Assembly: GCA_041749595.1 (NCBI GenBank)
Contig: JBGTBA010000049.1
Location: forward strand, 1-22,110
Source: Aurantibrevibacter sp041749595
GTDB taxonomy: Bacteria > Bacteroidota > Bacteroidia > Flavobacteriales > Flavobacteriaceae
Length of the DNA stretch: 22,110 nucleotides
Direction: 5' to 3'
In this document: positions 15,632 to 22,110 of the stretch, in pieces
Layout of the letters: every line of letters begins with the position of its first letter
Numbering within the stretch: the stretch's first letter is position 1
Notes under the pieces: model-generated
Databases searched by the model: none
Told to the model about the DNA's origin: nothing
The model's input: only the letters and a program-made list of their open reading frames with translations
Position numbers and translations under genes: made by a program

Positions 15632-18184
15632 TTAAAAAGAGTACCGTAAGGTTGCACCATAAGTGCCGGGATCTCCCAATACCCCCGCATAGTGGCCGGC
15701 ACTGCCCCCTGCGGGCAATAGCTGCTCAAAATAATCCTTATCGAACAGATTACGTCCCCAGAGAATAACGGACAACCCATCTGATGCCCTAAAACCTATT
15801 CTTCCGTTCAGCAAAGAATACCCATCAATATTTAGAAAGCGTGATGGTGAAGGGCTTGAGGAGAAGGAAGATCGGAAAAAAGTATCCAACCCAAGGAAGA
15901 ACTCCCCGCCCCGCCCCAAAAATGTTGTCGGATTTGATGTAACCTCACCATTGACGGACCCCGCCCATTTAGAGATTCCCGGCAGTTCCCCACCGGAAAT
16001 ATCTTTGAAAGCTTGCGCCCCGCCTACTTCTTCAAGGGGAACCGGGGCATTGGTAAAAGAAACATATTCGCTATCACTAAAGGCAAGGGCACCCGAAAAA
16101 GATAGGTTATCATTGACCCGAATAGTGCCATCCAACTCCAGCCCAAGAACACGTACCCGCTCCGCATTGGCGAGAAAGCCTCTGTTGACCCCCAATTCTG
16201 GGGTTTGGACCAGGGTCTGGAAATCCCGTACCCTAGTATTGTGAAAGACCAGGTTAAGGGTAGAATTAGCTGTAGGATTGGTTTTTACCCCTAGCTCCAC
16301 ATGTGTTACAAATTCGGGCTTTACCTCTGCCAATTCCAGTATCGGTTGTCCCCCTTCGGTGGGCAAGCCCCCCAAATTTACCCCAACAGGTTTGTAACTG
16401 GTGGAGTATGTAGCGAAGGTATTTACGTTTTTGGCGGCTTTGTAGGCTACGGTCAACTGTCCGGACACATTATCGTCCTCCACCTCTGATGTAAAGGCTT
16501 GATTGGAAAAAACACGGTTCTTTATCGCCAACAAAGCCGGGTCGTCCGTCTGCAAGCCCCCAAAAGTCTCCCTTTTAAAATCTACGTCTTTGGTATCATA
16601 GGTATATCTGAGGCCGGGCAAAATATGCAGGTTATCGGCAATGGTCCAATCTATGTTGGCAAAAATGGCCCCACTGAAACTTTCCAAATTGTTCGTAGTC
16701 CTTATCCCATAACCGTCAAGAAGCCCGGGGGTCTCCCATAATGGATCCTGTGTATTCTGCGAAAAACGCCACTGTGCGGCTCCGGATTGTTCGGTATGAA
16801 AGGGATCCGACTTTAAATCCTGTCCTATGGCAAAGACCCCGATAACACCACTTAGGCTAGAAGAGAAATTTCCTGCCCAACGGATTTCCTGTGACCAGTT
16901 TTTGTGTTTGGACGGGGCTTGGGACAAAGTAAGAACGGGCAGGCCTGTAAAATCCCGATCATTCGAAGGCCCCCAATTCCAATAGCGCCATGCCGTGGTA
17001 GAAGTAATTGAGCCCGAGCCGAGGGCGATACCAAAATTAAGGGAAACGCCACCGAGATCGTTTTTAGAGTGCCATGGCGTGTCGTGGTCTATCAATCTAT
17101 CGAACGGATTTTCACTGGGCAACGAGTAATTTAGATCGGCAATAATGTTTCTAAATTGCCGAAATTCGGGCCTCTGTGTAGTGACGATACCTGCGACCAC
17201 CTGGGCATACCCATTGGGGCGTTGGCGGGAGGCATCCGCTGACAAGGTGATTTTTATGTTCTTGCTAGGGGTGAACAATAACTGCCCCCGAAGCCCCAAA
17301 TTGTTAAGGTCGTTTACAAACTCATTGCTTGCCAGATTGTAAATGGTACCATCCCGTTGGGTACCGGAAAAAGAAAACCTGCCGGCCAGTTTGTCTTTAA
17401 TTAATGGACCTGTTAAGTAGCTTTTGGCCTGAACAAAACCATAATTGCCATAGCTGACCTCAAAACTGGCCCCGGCGGTAAAGCTAGGGGCACGGGTAGT
17501 AATGTTAAAAGCGCCCGCAGTGGTATTCTTGCCAAATAAGGTCCCTTGAGGCCCCCGCAATACCTCTATCTGCTCCACATCAATAAAATCAAGCGTCGTT
17601 ACGGCGGGCCGCGCATAATAAACACCGTCCACATAAAATCCAACACCGGGATCTATACCATCATTTGTAAGTCCAAAAGTGGATCCCAATCCACGGATGT
17701 TGAGCGTGGTGTTACGAGGATTGGAAGAATAGAGCTGCACCGTTGGAACCAATTCCTTTACCCGGTTTACATTAAAAGCACCGGATTCTTCTAATATCGC
17801 CCCACTGACGACAGACACCGGAATGGGGACTTCCTGTGCCGATTCCTTGCGACGACGCGAAGTAACAACGACCTCATTAAGTATGTTGTCATAAGTAAGA
17901 GGTATTTCCAAAGGCATTCCGGGAAGTTCATCAATCCGTACCAAACGGGTTTTGTACCCAACAAACCTGATTTTGAGAAAGAAAGGAAACGTCTCCTGTG
18001 CCAAAATAGTGAATTGCCCGTTAATGTCGGAAACGTTATAAATATCAGTGCCTTCTATCTCTATTGTGGCTCCGGGCAAAGGAAATCCCCCACCGTCGTT
18101 TATGAATCCAACTATATCTCTTTGCGCATGCAAAGAATTGCCCAAAAAAAGTACTGGTAAAAAATAATATATTAATTGCTTCAT
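15632..18184 (-). CDS. TonB-dependent outer membrane receptor
   Basis: This 850-residue protein has a signal peptide (1-20, ending LHA), a carboxypeptidase-D-like regulatory domain (about 22-105), a possible TonB box near EVVVTS (104-109), a plug domain (about 115-235) and a 22-strand beta-barrel ending in LRYSF. The plug has the typical NIRGLGS, GVYYARPA and QIEVLRGPQGTLFGKNTTAG segments. This style is common in iron or small-molecule transporters of Proteobacteria, and differs from SusC. No SusD gene is adjacent, which fits that view. It imports an unknown substrate across the outer membrane using TonB energy. A long leader with a cysteine-rich upstream ORF and alternative hairpins lies before it, and a strong terminator follows. 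Confidence 0.94.
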   Translation of the reverse strand: MKQLIYYFLPVLFLGNSLHAQRDIVGFINDGGGFPLPGATIEIEGTDIYNVSDINGQFTILAQETFPFFLKIRFVGYKTRLVRIDELPGMPLEIPLTYDNILNEVVVTSRRRKESAQEVPIPVSVVSGAILEESGAFNVNRVKELVPTVQLYSSNPRNTTLNIRGLGSTFGLTNDGIDPGVGFYVDGVYYARPAVTTLDFIDVEQIEVLRGPQGTLFGKNTTAGAFNITTRAPSFTAGASFEVSYGNYGFVQAKSYLTGPLIKDKLAGRFSFSGTQRDGTIYNLASNEFVNDLNNLGLRGQLLFTPSKNIKITLSADASRQRPNGYAQVVAGIVTTQRPEFRQFRNIIADLNYSLPSENPFDRLIDHDTPWHSKNDLGGVSLNFGIALGSGSITSTTAWRYWNWGPSNDRDFTGLPVLTLSQAPSKHKNWSQEIRWAGNFSSSLSGVIGVFAIGQDLKSDPFHTEQSGAAQWRFSQNTQDPLWETPGLLDGYGIRTTNNLESFSGAIFANIDWTIADNLHILPGLRYTYDTKDVDFKRETFGGLQTDDPALLAIKNRVFSNQAFTSEVEDDNVSGQLTVAYKAAKNVNTFATYSTSYKPVGVNLGGLPTEGGQPILELAEVKPEFVTHVELGVKTNPTANSTLNLVFHNTRVRDFQTLVQTPELGVNRGFLANAERVRVLGLELDGTIRVNDNLSFSGALAFSDSEYVSFTNAPVPLEEVGGAQAFKDISGGELPGISKWAGSVNGEVTSNPTTFLGRGGEFFLGLDTFFRSSFSSSPSPSRFLNIDGYSLLNGRIGFRASDGLSVILWGRNLFDKDYFEQLLPAGGSAGHYAGVLGDPGTYGATLRYSF

Positions 18185-18247
18185 TTTAATAAATATTTGT
18201 TTTAATTGTTTATTTAACTATGTACTAATTGCCTTTATGGCATAAAA

Positions 18248-18310
18248 GGAAACCGTTATAGGGCTTCCAAACTTAATTCGGAAGGAATTTGTATGGACAT
18301 GAGCCCTTCC
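18248..18310 (-). promoter_or_regulatory. Attenuator-like alternating hairpins in the receptor leader
   Basis: In transcript order on the minus strand the segments are A GGAAGG (18310-18305), B CCTTCC (18285-18280), C GGAAGCC (18268-18262) and D GGTTTCC (18254-18248), followed by TTTT (18247-18244). A pairs with B (6 bp), B pairs with C (5 bp), and C pairs with D (7 bp, one G-U). C:D plus the U run looks like a weak terminator, and B:C would prevent it. The upstream ORF runs through A, B and C, and its stop codon lies in the C:D loop. Confidence 0.45.
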
Positions 18311-18363
18311 AAACACGTGCAACCGCAACAATACGGTCTTATAAAAAGTTTATAGGGTTTCAT
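18256..18363 (-). CDS. Cysteine-rich upstream ORF (35 residues) in the TonB receptor leader
   Basis: This short ORF begins with ATG at 18363, about 12 bases after the transcription start predicted from the -7 box at 18382-18389. It ends with TAA at 18256-18258, 71 bases before the receptor start. The peptide has a basic, hydrophobic start (MKPYKLFIRPY), then four cysteines in six residues (C12, C13, C15, C17 in CCGCTC), then a plain tail ending SLEAL. I do not recognise a family. The cysteine cluster could bind a metal such as copper or iron during translation, or slow ribosomes when cysteine is scarce. The ORF overlaps RNA segments that can form alternative hairpins, so translation of this peptide probably controls receptor expression. 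Chance remains possible, as it is only 36 codons. Confidence 0.55.
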   Translation of the reverse strand: MKPYKLFIRPYCCGCTCLEGLMSIQIPSELSLEAL

Positions 18364-18381
18364 ATAGATTAATTTTGACGG

Positions 18382-18389
18382 CAAATATA
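18382..18389 (-). promoter_or_regulatory. -7 promoter box of the TonB receptor leader
   Basis: The minus strand reads TATATTTG, a full TAnnTTTG match. Transcription would start near 18375, giving a leader of about 190 bases before the receptor. No good -33 element was seen. A plus-strand TAATTTTG at 18370-18377 overlaps the start region and could fire the other way. Confidence 0.5.
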
Positions 18390-18450
18390 ATAATTATTTA
18401 TACTTATCCTATGGATTTAATAGATTATTATTGAAATATCTGACTGGCCA

Positions 18451-18625
18451 GCACTACTCCGTGGAAAAAACCACCTTAGTAGTGTGGGTGCTTAAGGTGC
18501 CATATGGCAAACAAAGGAGCAATTTATCTGCTTCTTTGTGTGTTCGACCCCTAAACGGACCGTCCCCGAAAGACAATATATTGGCAGAACAAAGAGTTCG
18601 GTTGAACAATAAAACCCATTAGGGG
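18451..18625. other. Cluster of inverted repeats, possible structured RNA or terminator region
   Basis: Four pairings crowd into 175 bases. CACTACT/AGTAGTG with inner GTGG/CCAC (18452-18484) makes an interrupted stem around AAAAAA. TGCCATATGGCA (18498-18509) is a perfect palindrome. An 11-bp stem with one wobble and a 7-base loop spans 18511-18539. CCCCTAA/TTAGGGG (18548-18554 with 18619-18625) encloses a small GTTC-GGTT-GAAC hairpin (18596-18607). It may be a small RNA on the plus strand or the 3' region of the greA-like transcript on the minus strand. Confidence 0.3.
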
Positions 18626-18792
18626 CGCCATATCAATCCATTGTAGAGTTGTGGTTTTTAATCAAAACAGAGATAGGCCAATATGGGGGCATATTCCGTT
18701 TTATCCCTTTAATCCTAAAGAAGTTTGGGTTGTTTTAAAAAAAGCTTTGCTGCCACATTAAGGGACGTCTTTATCCCAAAACCTTTTGGGGC

Positions 18793-19248
18793 TTATTGGA
18801 TTGCCAGAATAACGATGCGCTGCCCATTAAATTCAATTGTGTCCCCAACCGATTTTCCCAAGAGCAATTGCCCAATTGGGGTATTAGGGGAAATGCAGAA
18901 AACCTTGGCCTCATCGGTCCTATATTCCCCGGACGAAATGGACAGGAAAAAATTCCTTTGGGAAGTGGAAACCAAACTCCCGGCGGTAACTTGGTCCGAT
19001 AGATGGTTTATGCCAACTTTGCCCAACAATTGCTTCATGGCTTCGGCCTCCACAAGCTGGTTTCCCAATTTTTCCAGTTCCAATTGCAACATGGCCCTAC
19101 CTGTCTCATACTTATCCCCCGTGCTGCTTTTGGTTTCTGTATCCAGTGCCGCCCGGATATCTTTTATATTTTCCTTAATACGGGTTATTCTCCCATCGGC
19201 ATATGCCTGACAAAAATTGTAAAGCTGTTGTTTCAAGGCAACTGCCAT
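18793..19248 (-). CDS. GreA/GreB-like transcription factor
   Basis: This 151-residue protein has an N-terminal helical hairpin (about 1-80) and a C-terminal GreA/GreB-type domain with SPNTPIGQLLLGKSVGDTI (about 119-137). Such small proteins in Flavobacteriia are sometimes mislabelled 3-oxoacyl-ACP synthase. Gre factors insert their coiled coil into the RNA polymerase secondary channel and rescue stalled complexes. D45 and E48 in TGDKYETG have the spacing of the acidic tip residues of GreA, so cleavage activity is plausible. It is transcribed alone, and no promoter box was found. Its start at 19248 is the first ATG of the frame. Confidence 0.82.
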   Translation of the reverse strand: MAVALKQQLYNFCQAYADGRITRIKENIKDIRAALDTETKSSTGDKYETGRAMLQLELEKLGNQLVEAEAMKQLLGKVGINHLSDQVTAGSLVSTSQRNFFLSISSGEYRTDEAKVFCISPNTPIGQLLLGKSVGDTIEFNGQRIVILAIQ

Positions 19249-19323
19249 AGATTGATTTTTTTAATTTGATTAAACCCATAAAAAATGTAAGACCTCTGAT
19301 TATGCCAACAAAACTATTGAAAT

Positions 19324-20436
19324 TTAAACCAGTTCTGCCAATTCCTTGCCAACAAGGCTCCCAATGGCCACGCCCATACCTCCCATGCGCACCCCGCAGT
19401 ACACGTTATGGGAAAGTTGTTTTACTATAGGTCTTTTTTCGTTGCCCATTCCCATTATGCCGCTCCATCTACGTTCCACTTCAAAAGGGATATTTGGCAA
19501 GATAATTTCGCGAAGCATTTCTTCAAGCCTATTTTGGATCTGCTCCGTTTCCCCAAAAAACATTGTCTTTTCGCCTTCAAAATCTAGGTTCCTGCCACCG
19601 CCAAAAAGTATACGGTTATCAATATTCCTAAAATAATAATACCCTTCATCCAAATGGAAAGTGCCTTTTATATGCAATTTTTCTATGGGTTTTGTAACAA
19701 GCACCTGTGCTCTGGCCGGGACAACCGCCTCTTTTATAAGACGGGAGGCAAATCCATTGGTGGCCACTAAAAGTTTTTGGGTCCTTAGCTCAAACCGGTC
19801 CGTACGTAGGGCTACATGACCGTTGTTTTCAACAAAATCCATTACCATTATTGAGTTGAATAGGACAATCCCTTTTTTCTGTGCCAAATACATCAGTTTG
19901 GCCATCATCTTGCCCGTATCAATTTGGGATTCAAAGGTATGTGTGATATAGGTGTTTTGGATTTCAGTAAAATTGAAGGTATTCGGACGAAGCTCAAAAG
20001 GCTCTTTTTTAAAAATGGGTTTAAGGAGTTTATTGATCCGGGATCTATTTTCCACACATATCTGGAAAAGCTCTTCATGCTTTTTTAAAAACAGTTCATG
20101 GCCTCCGTGATTCTGAAAACCCAGGTTTTTATCCCCCAAATTTTGTCGCAGCAATTGTATGCCTTCCCACCGTTTTTGAACCAATTTTTGAACCTCCTCT
20201 TCCGAACTCGACTTTAAATCGGCCACTACTTCTGAAATACTTCCAAAACAGGCAAACCCAGCATTTTTTGTGCTTGCCCCCTGTGGTAAAATACCACTTT
20301 CCAGCACCAAGATCTTAGCTTTGGGAAAACGCTTCCGAAGTTGCAGGGCACAGGTAAGGCCAACTATACCGCTCCCCACAATGGTATAGTCTATTTGGGA
20401 CAGCCAGGTTTTGTATTCCCAGTAACTTAGGTTCAT
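19324..20436 (-). CDS. FAD-dependent oxidoreductase (DAO family)
   Basis: This 370-residue flavoprotein belongs to the D-amino-acid oxidase-like family. The FAD-binding motif is TIVGSGIVGLTCALQL (18-33), followed by the acidic end of the second strand in VLES (44-47). The GASTKNAGFACFGS segment is the second flavin contact, and the MGGMGVAIGSLVGKELAEL end closes the FAD site. It probably oxidises an amine or amino acid in the cytoplasm. The start at 20436 (MNLSYWEY) is preferred over 20469, which adds a non-conserved extension. It lies 149 bases after accC, separated by a degenerate repeat, so co-transcription is uncertain. Confidence 0.88.
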   Translation of the reverse strand: MNLSYWEYKTWLSQIDYTIVGSGIVGLTCALQLRKRFPKAKILVLESGILPQGASTKNAGFACFGSISEVVADLKSSSEEEVQKLVQKRWEGIQLLRQNLGDKNLGFQNHGGHELFLKKHEELFQICVENRSRINKLLKPIFKKEPFELRPNTFNFTEIQNTYITHTFESQIDTGKMMAKLMYLAQKKGIVLFNSIMVMDFVENNGHVALRTDRFELRTQKLLVATNGFASRLIKEAVVPARAQVLVTKPIEKLHIKGTFHLDEGYYYFRNIDNRILFGGGRNLDFEGEKTMFFGETEQIQNRLEEMLREIILPNIPFEVERRWSGIMGMGNEKRPIVKQLSHNVYCGVRMGGMGVAIGSLVGKELAELV

Positions 20437-20485
20437 ATAGATGGGTAAAAGTGGCCTTTTAAAAAACAATGACGAACATCATTTT

Positions 20486-20561
20486 GTCATTTCTACCAGA
20501 AGGGGAAATCCGATCATCAGTAGTCCGAGTGTTATAGGATTCCTTATAACTTCAGGATGAC
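20486..20561. repeat. Degenerate intergenic inverted-repeat element
   Basis: The 76-base stretch starts GTCAT and ends ATGAC. The reverse complement of its right arm (GTCATCCTGAAG then TATAAGGAATCC) aligns with its left arm (GTCATTTCTACC then AGAAGGGGAAATCC) with gaps. Dispersed elements with GTCAT ends and inner AATCC/GGATT words are common between genes in Flavobacteriia, so this is probably an old copy. It also contains a GTTATAGG/CCTTATAAC hairpin with one bulge. Confidence 0.55.
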
Positions 20562-20585
20562 TTCCTAATGTAGATTATTATGTTC

Positions 20586-21935
20586 CTATTCCGTTGGTGG
20601 CTTTATCACAAAATCTTCCATAAACTTAGTGGTGTAGTTGCCTGCCAAATAATCGGGATTGTCCATAAGCTGTCTATGGAAAGGAATGGTGGTCTTTACC
20701 CCTTCGATCACAAACTCATCCAGAGCCCGCTTCATTTTATTGATGGCCTCTTCCCGGGTCTGTGCGGTGGCGATCAGTTTAGCGATCATGGAATCGTAAT
20801 TGGGAGGAATGGTGTAGCCACTGTACACATGGGTGTCCAAACGTATGCCATGACCTCCCGGGGTATGCAGTGTGGTTATTTTACCAGGGGAAGGCCTAAA
20901 ATCGTTATAGGGGTCTTCGGCATTTATCCTGCATTCTATGGAATGGAGTTTTGGTATGTAATTCTTCCCGGAAATGGGTACGCCAACCGCTACCAGGATT
21001 TGCTCTCGGATAAGGTCATAATCTATAACCTGTTCGGTGATGGGATGCTCTACCTGTATCCGGGTATTCATCTCCATAAAATAGAAATTTCGGTGTTTGT
21101 CCACCAAAAACTCTATGGTTCCCGCACCTTCATATCCAATAAACTCAGCGGCCTTTACCGCGGCCTTTCCCATGTCGTCCCGTAGCTTATCTGTCATAAA
21201 GGGGGAAGGGGTTTCTTCGGTCAATTTTTGATGGCGCCGCTGAATGGAGCAGTCCCTTTCGGAAAGGTGGCAGGCTTTGCCATATTGATCCCCCACAATT
21301 TGTATTTCAATATGCCTAGGTTCTTCTATCAATTTTTCCATGTACATGCCCCCGTTTCCAAAAGCGGCTTTAGCTTCCTGAACGGCACTTTCAAATAATT
21401 TCTCTAGGTATTCCTCTTTCCAGACCGCGCGCATTCCCTTGCCACCACCACCGGCCGTGGCCTTTATCATAACGGGATAGCCTATTTTTTTTGCTGTTTT
21501 TTTTGCGTCCTCAACCGATTTCAATAGCCCTTCAGAACCCGGAATTGTGGGTATACCGGCTTTTTTCATGGTTTCTTTGGCCGTGGCCTTATCTCCCATC
21601 TTGTCTATCTGGTCTCCCGAAGCACCAATGAATTTGATCTGGTGTTCGGCACAAATTCTTGAAAATTTTGAGTTTTCCGACAAAAACCCATATCCGGGGT
21701 GTATGGCATCTGCATTGGTAATCTCGGCAGCCGCTATTATATTGGATATCTTTAAGTAAGACTCACTACTGGGCGGTGGGCCAATACAGACCGCTTCGTC
21801 CGCAAACCGCACATGTAGGCTTTCCTCATCCGCTTTGGAATAAACCGCAACCGTCTTAATCCCCATTTCCTTGCAGGTCCTTATGATACGGAGCGCTATT
21901 TCCCCCCTGTTTGCAATAAGTATTTTTTTAAACAT
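20586..21935 (-). CDS. accC: Acetyl-CoA carboxylase, biotin carboxylase subunit
   Basis: This 449-residue ATP-grasp enzyme carboxylates biotin on its carrier protein with bicarbonate and ATP, the first half of malonyl-CoA synthesis. The N-terminal domain starts KKILIANRGEIALRII. The glycine-rich loop is GGGGKGM (162-168). The active-site segments are SERDCSIQRRHQKLTEE and EMNTRIQVEHP, with E288, N290 and R292 at the same positions as in the Escherichia coli enzyme. Length is normal for the family. Unusually, no accB gene lies directly upstream. The 68-base gap contains AT-rich direct repeats and a hairpin, then the end of an unrelated gene. It could be a second copy serving another carboxylase. 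Confidence 0.96.
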   Translation of the reverse strand: MFKKILIANRGEIALRIIRTCKEMGIKTVAVYSKADEESLHVRFADEAVCIGPPPSSESYLKISNIIAAAEITNADAIHPGYGFLSENSKFSRICAEHQIKFIGASGDQIDKMGDKATAKETMKKAGIPTIPGSEGLLKSVEDAKKTAKKIGYPVMIKATAGGGGKGMRAVWKEEYLEKLFESAVQEAKAAFGNGGMYMEKLIEEPRHIEIQIVGDQYGKACHLSERDCSIQRRHQKLTEETPSPFMTDKLRDDMGKAAVKAAEFIGYEGAGTIEFLVDKHRNFYFMEMNTRIQVEHPITEQVIDYDLIREQILVAVGVPISGKNYIPKLHSIECRINAEDPYNDFRPSPGKITTLHTPGGHGIRLDTHVYSGYTIPPNYDSMIAKLIATAQTREEAINKMKRALDEFVIEGVKTTIPFHRQLMDNPDYLAGNYTTKFMEDFVIKPPTE

Positions 21936-21944
21936 CGTATGAGA

Positions 21945-21989
21945 TTTAAATTTTAAGTTCTAAGTTTTAAATTTTGACTAACGTCAAAA
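21945..21989. repeat. AT-rich direct repeats and hairpin upstream of accC
   Basis: TTTAAATTTT occurs at 21945-21954 and 21966-21975, 21 bases apart, which is two DNA turns. Next to it TTTTGAC and GTCAAAA (21972-21978 and 21983-21989) form a 7-bp stem with a 4-base loop. The layout fits a regulatory site or a terminator of the upstream gene, but no function is established. Confidence 0.4.
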
Positions 21990-22003
21990 CTTGATATTGA
22001 TAA

Positions 22004-22110
22004 TCAATTAGTTACAAAATCAAGTTCATCAGCTGTGATTTCAAATTTAGCGATTTGTTTTTTCATTCTTTTAACCAGCCCGAGTTTTCTTTTTTGGTCA
22101 AGGAACAGAT
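22004..22110 (-). CDS. C-terminal end of an unrecognised gene (partial)
   Basis: The last 34 codons of a minus-strand gene enter from the window edge and end with TGA at 22004-22006. The visible sequence includes FLDQKRKLGLVKRMKKQIAK and then FEITADELDFVTN. The basic helix followed by IAKFEITADEL resembles the motif found in small H-NS-like nucleoid proteins, but this is a weak impression from very few residues. It is not the C-terminus of AccB. The stop codon sits within the ATTGATAATCAAT palindrome (21996-22008). Confidence 0.55.
   Translation of the reverse strand, partial: LFLDQKRKLGLVKRMKKQIAKFEITADELDFVTN

Larger units (their letters stand above)
18185..18792. other. 608-base intergenic region: receptor leader and structured segment
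   Basis: The left half (18185-18389) is the leader of the TonB receptor with promoter box, upstream ORF and alternating hairpins. The middle (18451-18625) is rich in inverted repeats. Next to the greA-like stop codon, CCCAAA and TTTGGG (18775-18780 and 18785-18790) make a small hairpin without a clear U run. No larger gene is supported. Confidence 0.6.

Noticed and set aside
15632..18184. SusC identity for the TonB receptor
   Set aside because: No SusD gene is adjacent, the length is short for SusC, and the plug resembles iron or small-molecule receptors.
18540..18560. tRNA-like GTTCGACCCC word
   Set aside because: No matching acceptor stem, D arm or anticodon arm could be assembled around it.
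18431..18622. 63-codon plus-strand ORF in the gap upstream of the receptor
   Set aside because: It is composed of the inverted-repeat cluster, and its translation lacks protein character.
18725..19210. 161-codon plus-strand frame opposite the greA-like gene
   Set aside because: The opposite strand has a coherent Gre-type protein. The plus frame has no coherent domain.
20580..21185. 201-codon plus-strand frame opposite accC
   Set aside because: The minus-strand frame is an unmistakable biotin carboxylase, so this frame is a codon-bias shadow.
1..22110. CRISPR arrays, phage defence islands, prophage genes
   Set aside because: No regularly spaced direct repeats and no cas, restriction, toxin or phage structural genes were seen on either strand.

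Overview
The window looks like a chromosomal stretch from a marine-type member of the Flavobacteriaceae (Bacteroidota). The evidence is the gene families present (LytTR/TPR-histidine kinase pair, DUF3109 protein, Flavobacteriia-type dCMP deaminase, GreA-like factor, carboxypeptidase-D-fold TonB receptor), the scarcity of Shine-Dalgarno sequences, and repeated matches to the Bacteroidota -7 promoter box TAnnTTTG close to start codons. No rRNA, tRNA, CRISPR array or intact mobile element was seen.

Layout. Bases 73-2784 hold a two-gene operon for a LytTR response regulator and its TPR-containing sensor kinase. A convergent DUF3109 gene follows, then MarC plus a very small membrane protein. From 7853 down to 4273 a minus-strand block encodes a TerB/DnaJ-domain protein, a HupE/UreJ-like membrane protein, dCMP deaminase and an S41 processing protease. 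From 7980 to 9860 the plus strand carries a bacilliredoxin, a PlsC acyltransferase and an HD hydrolase. Two Gfo/Idh/MocA oxidoreductases (9945-11369 and 12891-13904) flank a minus-strand Old Yellow Enzyme gene that has a striking palindromic operator candidate. Bases 13905-15631 are mostly decayed sequence (IS5-type transposase remnant, possible TonB-receptor remnant) around a cytochrome c lipoprotein gene. An 850-residue TonB-dependent receptor with a long leader, a GreA-like factor, an FAD amino-acid-oxidase-type enzyme and biotin carboxylase (accC) finish the window on the minus strand, followed by the 3' end of an unrecognised gene.

The most interesting locus is the leader of the TonB receptor (18185-18389). 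A promoter box at 18382-18389 precedes a 35-codon upstream ORF (18256-18363, minus). This ORF encodes a peptide with a CCGCTC cysteine cluster. It is embedded in RNA segments that can pair in mutually exclusive ways (A:B, B:C, C:D), and the last hairpin is followed by a short U run. This looks like a peptide-sensing or translation-coupled attenuator controlling uptake of a nutrient, perhaps a metal or a sulfur compound. The layout is read directly from the sequence; the function is inference.

Other points worth attention are the 16-bp operator palindrome of the Old Yellow Enzyme gene, two intergenic inverted-repeat elements sharing the word TCAGGATGAC, and an accC gene without accB next to it.
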